From Patescibacteria group bacterium (lineage in GTDB: Bacteria > Patescibacteriota > JAHJAL01), in NCBI GenBank assembly GCA_018814055.1, contig JAHJAL010000043.1, forward strand, positions 1 to 6,547: a stretch of DNA of 6,547 bases, given 5' to 3'. Under the pieces are notes generated by a model that had not been told where the DNA came from, made no database searches, and worked only from the letters and a program-made list of their open reading frames with translations. A program made the position numbers and the translations under genes. Below are positions 4,946 to 6,547 of this stretch, in pieces (within the stretch, counting starts at the first letter, position 1; every line of letters begins with the position of its first letter).

Positions 4946-6547
4946 CTACCCCGCATCTTTCCTTTTGACAAGGCTTTTGCCCGTCATCCCTTCTCCGGCC
5001 TCCACTCCCAGGATGTGCAGCATAGTCGGGGCCACATCGCGCAATCCCATCACATAATCTTTGTCCAATTCATCATTTGGTACAAATTTTTCCTGGGCAT
5101 CGGCCACAATCATCGGTACCTTGTTGCGCGTATGTTCCGGATTGGGCCGCCCGGTTTGAATATCCACCATTTCTTCCGCGTTGCCATGATCAGCCGTTAC
5201 AATCAATGTTCCCCCGCGAACTTTCACCGCCTGCCAGACCTCATCAATCCCCTCATCCGTCGCCTCGCAACCCTCGATTGTCGCCGATAAATCACCAGTA
5301 TGACCGGTCATATCCGGATTGGCAAAGTTGCATATATAGGCGTCGTAAGCCCTGGCGTTGATTTTCTTTGACAAAATCGGTGCCACCTCATCAATACTCA
5401 TTCTCGGGGCCCGATCGTAGGTTATTCCTTCAATCGATTGTACCAATTGCCGCTCTTCTTTGGGGAATGGATTTTCCTTGCCTCCGTTGATAAAAAACGT
5501 TACGTGCGGGTATTTCTGAGTTTCAGCCAAGTGGTATTGAGTCAGTCCCGCGTTGGAGATCGCTTCCGCCAGACACTCGCCACCCGGCTTGATCGAAAAT
5601 GCAATATTGGGCGGTAAATTGGGAGAATAGTATGCCATCGATACAAAATAAATCTTGGGCCAATTCTCCCGTTTGAATCCGGTATAATTTTCACTGCAAA
5701 ATGCTTTACTGATTTGTCTGGTCCTATCAGCCCGGAAATTAGCGAATATCACCACGTCATCAGTCTCGATTTTGGCGGTCGGCTCACCGTTTTCATCAAC
5801 AATCACTGACGGCAAAATGTATTCATCTGTCACATCATTGGAATAATTTTGAGTAAACACCTCATCCGCGCTTTTGAACTTTTTGCCTTCGCCCAATACC
5901 ATCGCCTTGTAAGTTTTCTCGGTCCGTTCATACCTCTTGTTTCTATCCATCGCATAATACCGGCCGGTTATCGTCGCAATTTTACCCACACCCAACTCCT
6001 TCAGCTTCTGATTGAAACGATAAGTTTCTTCGAACCCCTCTCTTTGCGGAGCATCGCGGCCGTCAGAAAAACCATGAATATACACTTCATCCAACCCATG
6101 ATCCTTGGCCATCTTCACAATATTGTAAACATGATTAATACTGCCATGTACCATTGTACCCGTCGATAGCATGCCCCATATGTGTAACTTGCTATCTCTT
6201 TCCTTGGCAGTTTGTATGCCTTTCAAAATTGCCTCATTTTGGAAAAAAGATCCATCTTTGATAGCGTTTTCAATCAAGGTTAGGTGTTGATGAATTATTT
6301 TCCCCGCCCCGATCGCCACATGGCCCACCTCCGAATTACCCGGCAAACTAGCCGGTAGACCAACCGCTTCCTCAGCGGCCTCTAACAAAAAGTGTGGGTA
6401 TCTAGTAAATAATTTCTCAAAATTTGGAGTATCCGCCATGCTGATCGCATTGCCTCCCCAGGCATGCGCGTAACCCCAACCGTCGAGTATTAACAAAACA
6501 ACCGGTGGCTGAGTAGATTTTTTGCGAAAAATGTCGAAGATGGACAT
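4946..6547 (-). CDS. gpmI: 2,3-bisphosphoglycerate-independent phosphoglycerate mutase
   Basis: GpmI interconverts 3- and 2-phosphoglycerate in cytoplasmic glycolysis through a phosphoserine intermediate, using two Mn ions. At 533 residues it is slightly longer than the usual 510 or so, because of about 14 extra residues before VVLLILDGWG. Catalytic groups are present: metal ligand D22, nucleophile S72 in GNSEVGH, H134, DGRD 162-165, GRYYAMDR 195-202, FRADR 271-275, K345 in ETQKYPHVTFF, D412 and H416 in NPDMTGHTG, D453/H454 in TADHGN, and H472 in EHTRNKVP. Several family-consensus positions differ: the usual LSDGGVHSH reads LSTGTMVHGS, with one residue inserted, TEKYAH reads TQKYPH, and PEMS reads PRMS. 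All metal ligands are kept, so the enzyme is probably active. ATG 6547 is at the very window edge, so its ribosome site cannot be seen and a longer start is not excluded. A weak hairpin terminator follows at 4885-4910. Confidence 0.96.
   Translation of the reverse strand: MSIFDIFRKKSTQPPVVLLILDGWGYAHAWGGNAISMADTPNFEKLFTRYPHFLLEAAEEAVGLPASLPGNSEVGHVAIGAGKIIHQHLTLIENAIKDGSFFQNEAILKGIQTAKERDSKLHIWGMLSTGTMVHGSINHVYNIVKMAKDHGLDEVYIHGFSDGRDAPQREGFEETYRFNQKLKELGVGKIATITGRYYAMDRNKRYERTEKTYKAMVLGEGKKFKSADEVFTQNYSNDVTDEYILPSVIVDENGEPTAKIETDDVVIFANFRADRTRQISKAFCSENYTGFKRENWPKIYFVSMAYYSPNLPPNIAFSIKPGGECLAEAISNAGLTQYHLAETQKYPHVTFFINGGKENPFPKEERQLVQSIEGITYDRAPRMSIDEVAPILSKKINARAYDAYICNFANPDMTGHTGDLSATIEGCEATDEGIDEVWQAVKVRGGTLIVTADHGNAEEMVDIQTGRPNPEHTRNKVPMIVADAQEKFVPNDELDKDYVMGLRDVAPTMLHILGVEAGEGMTGKSLVKRKDAG

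Noticed and set aside
5015..6169. Plus-strand frames opposite gpmI
   Set aside because: Antisense shadows of a strongly conserved enzyme; no domain or start signal seen.
1..6547. Possible UGA recoding, since no gene ends in TGA
   Set aside because: Five stops (three TAG, two TAA) are too few to judge, and no in-frame TGA occurs in any of the genes, as would be expected if UGA coded for glycine or tryptophan.
1..6547. CRISPR array, insertion sequence, tRNA, riboswitch or toxin-antitoxin pair
   Set aside because: No regularly spaced repeats, transposase motifs, cloverleaf, long structured leader or paired small genes are visible, and the intergenic gaps are all under 85 bases.

Overview
The window is a compact, protein-dense stretch of bacterial chromosome with five protein-coding genes and almost no free space. 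I see no tRNA, rRNA, mobile element or CRISPR array. The genes use the standard code, with no in-frame TGA, and all five visible stops are TAA or TAG. I infer a bacterium from the candidate phyla radiation (Patescibacteria, Parcubacteria-like groups). The reasons are the large O-antigen-ligase/TPR fusion, a stand-alone receiver-like protein, a slightly divergent GpmI, very short intergenic gaps and start sites with little or no leader or Shine-Dalgarno sequence. This assignment is soft, because no marker gene is present.

Layout. (1) Bases 1-675, plus strand: the end of a small multi-pass membrane protein with a PH-like C-terminal tail, probably cut by the window edge. (2) 672-2045, minus strand: a polyprenyl-phosphate sugar-1-phosphate transferase, convergent with gene 1 and overlapping it by 4 bases. 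A good intrinsic terminator for gene 1 lies inside the 3' coding end of this gene. (3) 2084-4288, plus strand: a 734-residue O-antigen ligase family protein with a periplasmic-type TPR tail, divergent from gene 2 across only 38 bases that hold candidate promoters for both. (4) 4361-4864, minus strand: a small orphan receiver-like protein, clearly AT-richer than its neighbours and flanked by two hairpins. (5) 4946-6547, minus strand: cofactor-independent phosphoglycerate mutase GpmI, its ATG being the last three bases of the window.

Genes 2 and 3 belong to the same process, envelope glycan assembly. The transferase loads the first sugar phosphate onto undecaprenyl phosphate, and the ligase-type enzyme moves a finished lipid-linked glycan onto an acceptor (lipid, polymer or protein). 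The flippase and the other glycosyltransferases are not in this window. GpmI is a glycolytic housekeeping enzyme with no obvious link to the glycan genes. The receiver-like protein sits between the two themes and has no visible kinase or output partner.

I did not find a clearly new multi-gene system. The items most worth a second look are the compositionally odd receiver-like gene between its hairpins, the terminator buried in an opposing gene, the tight divergent promoter pair, and the changes around an active-site motif of GpmI.
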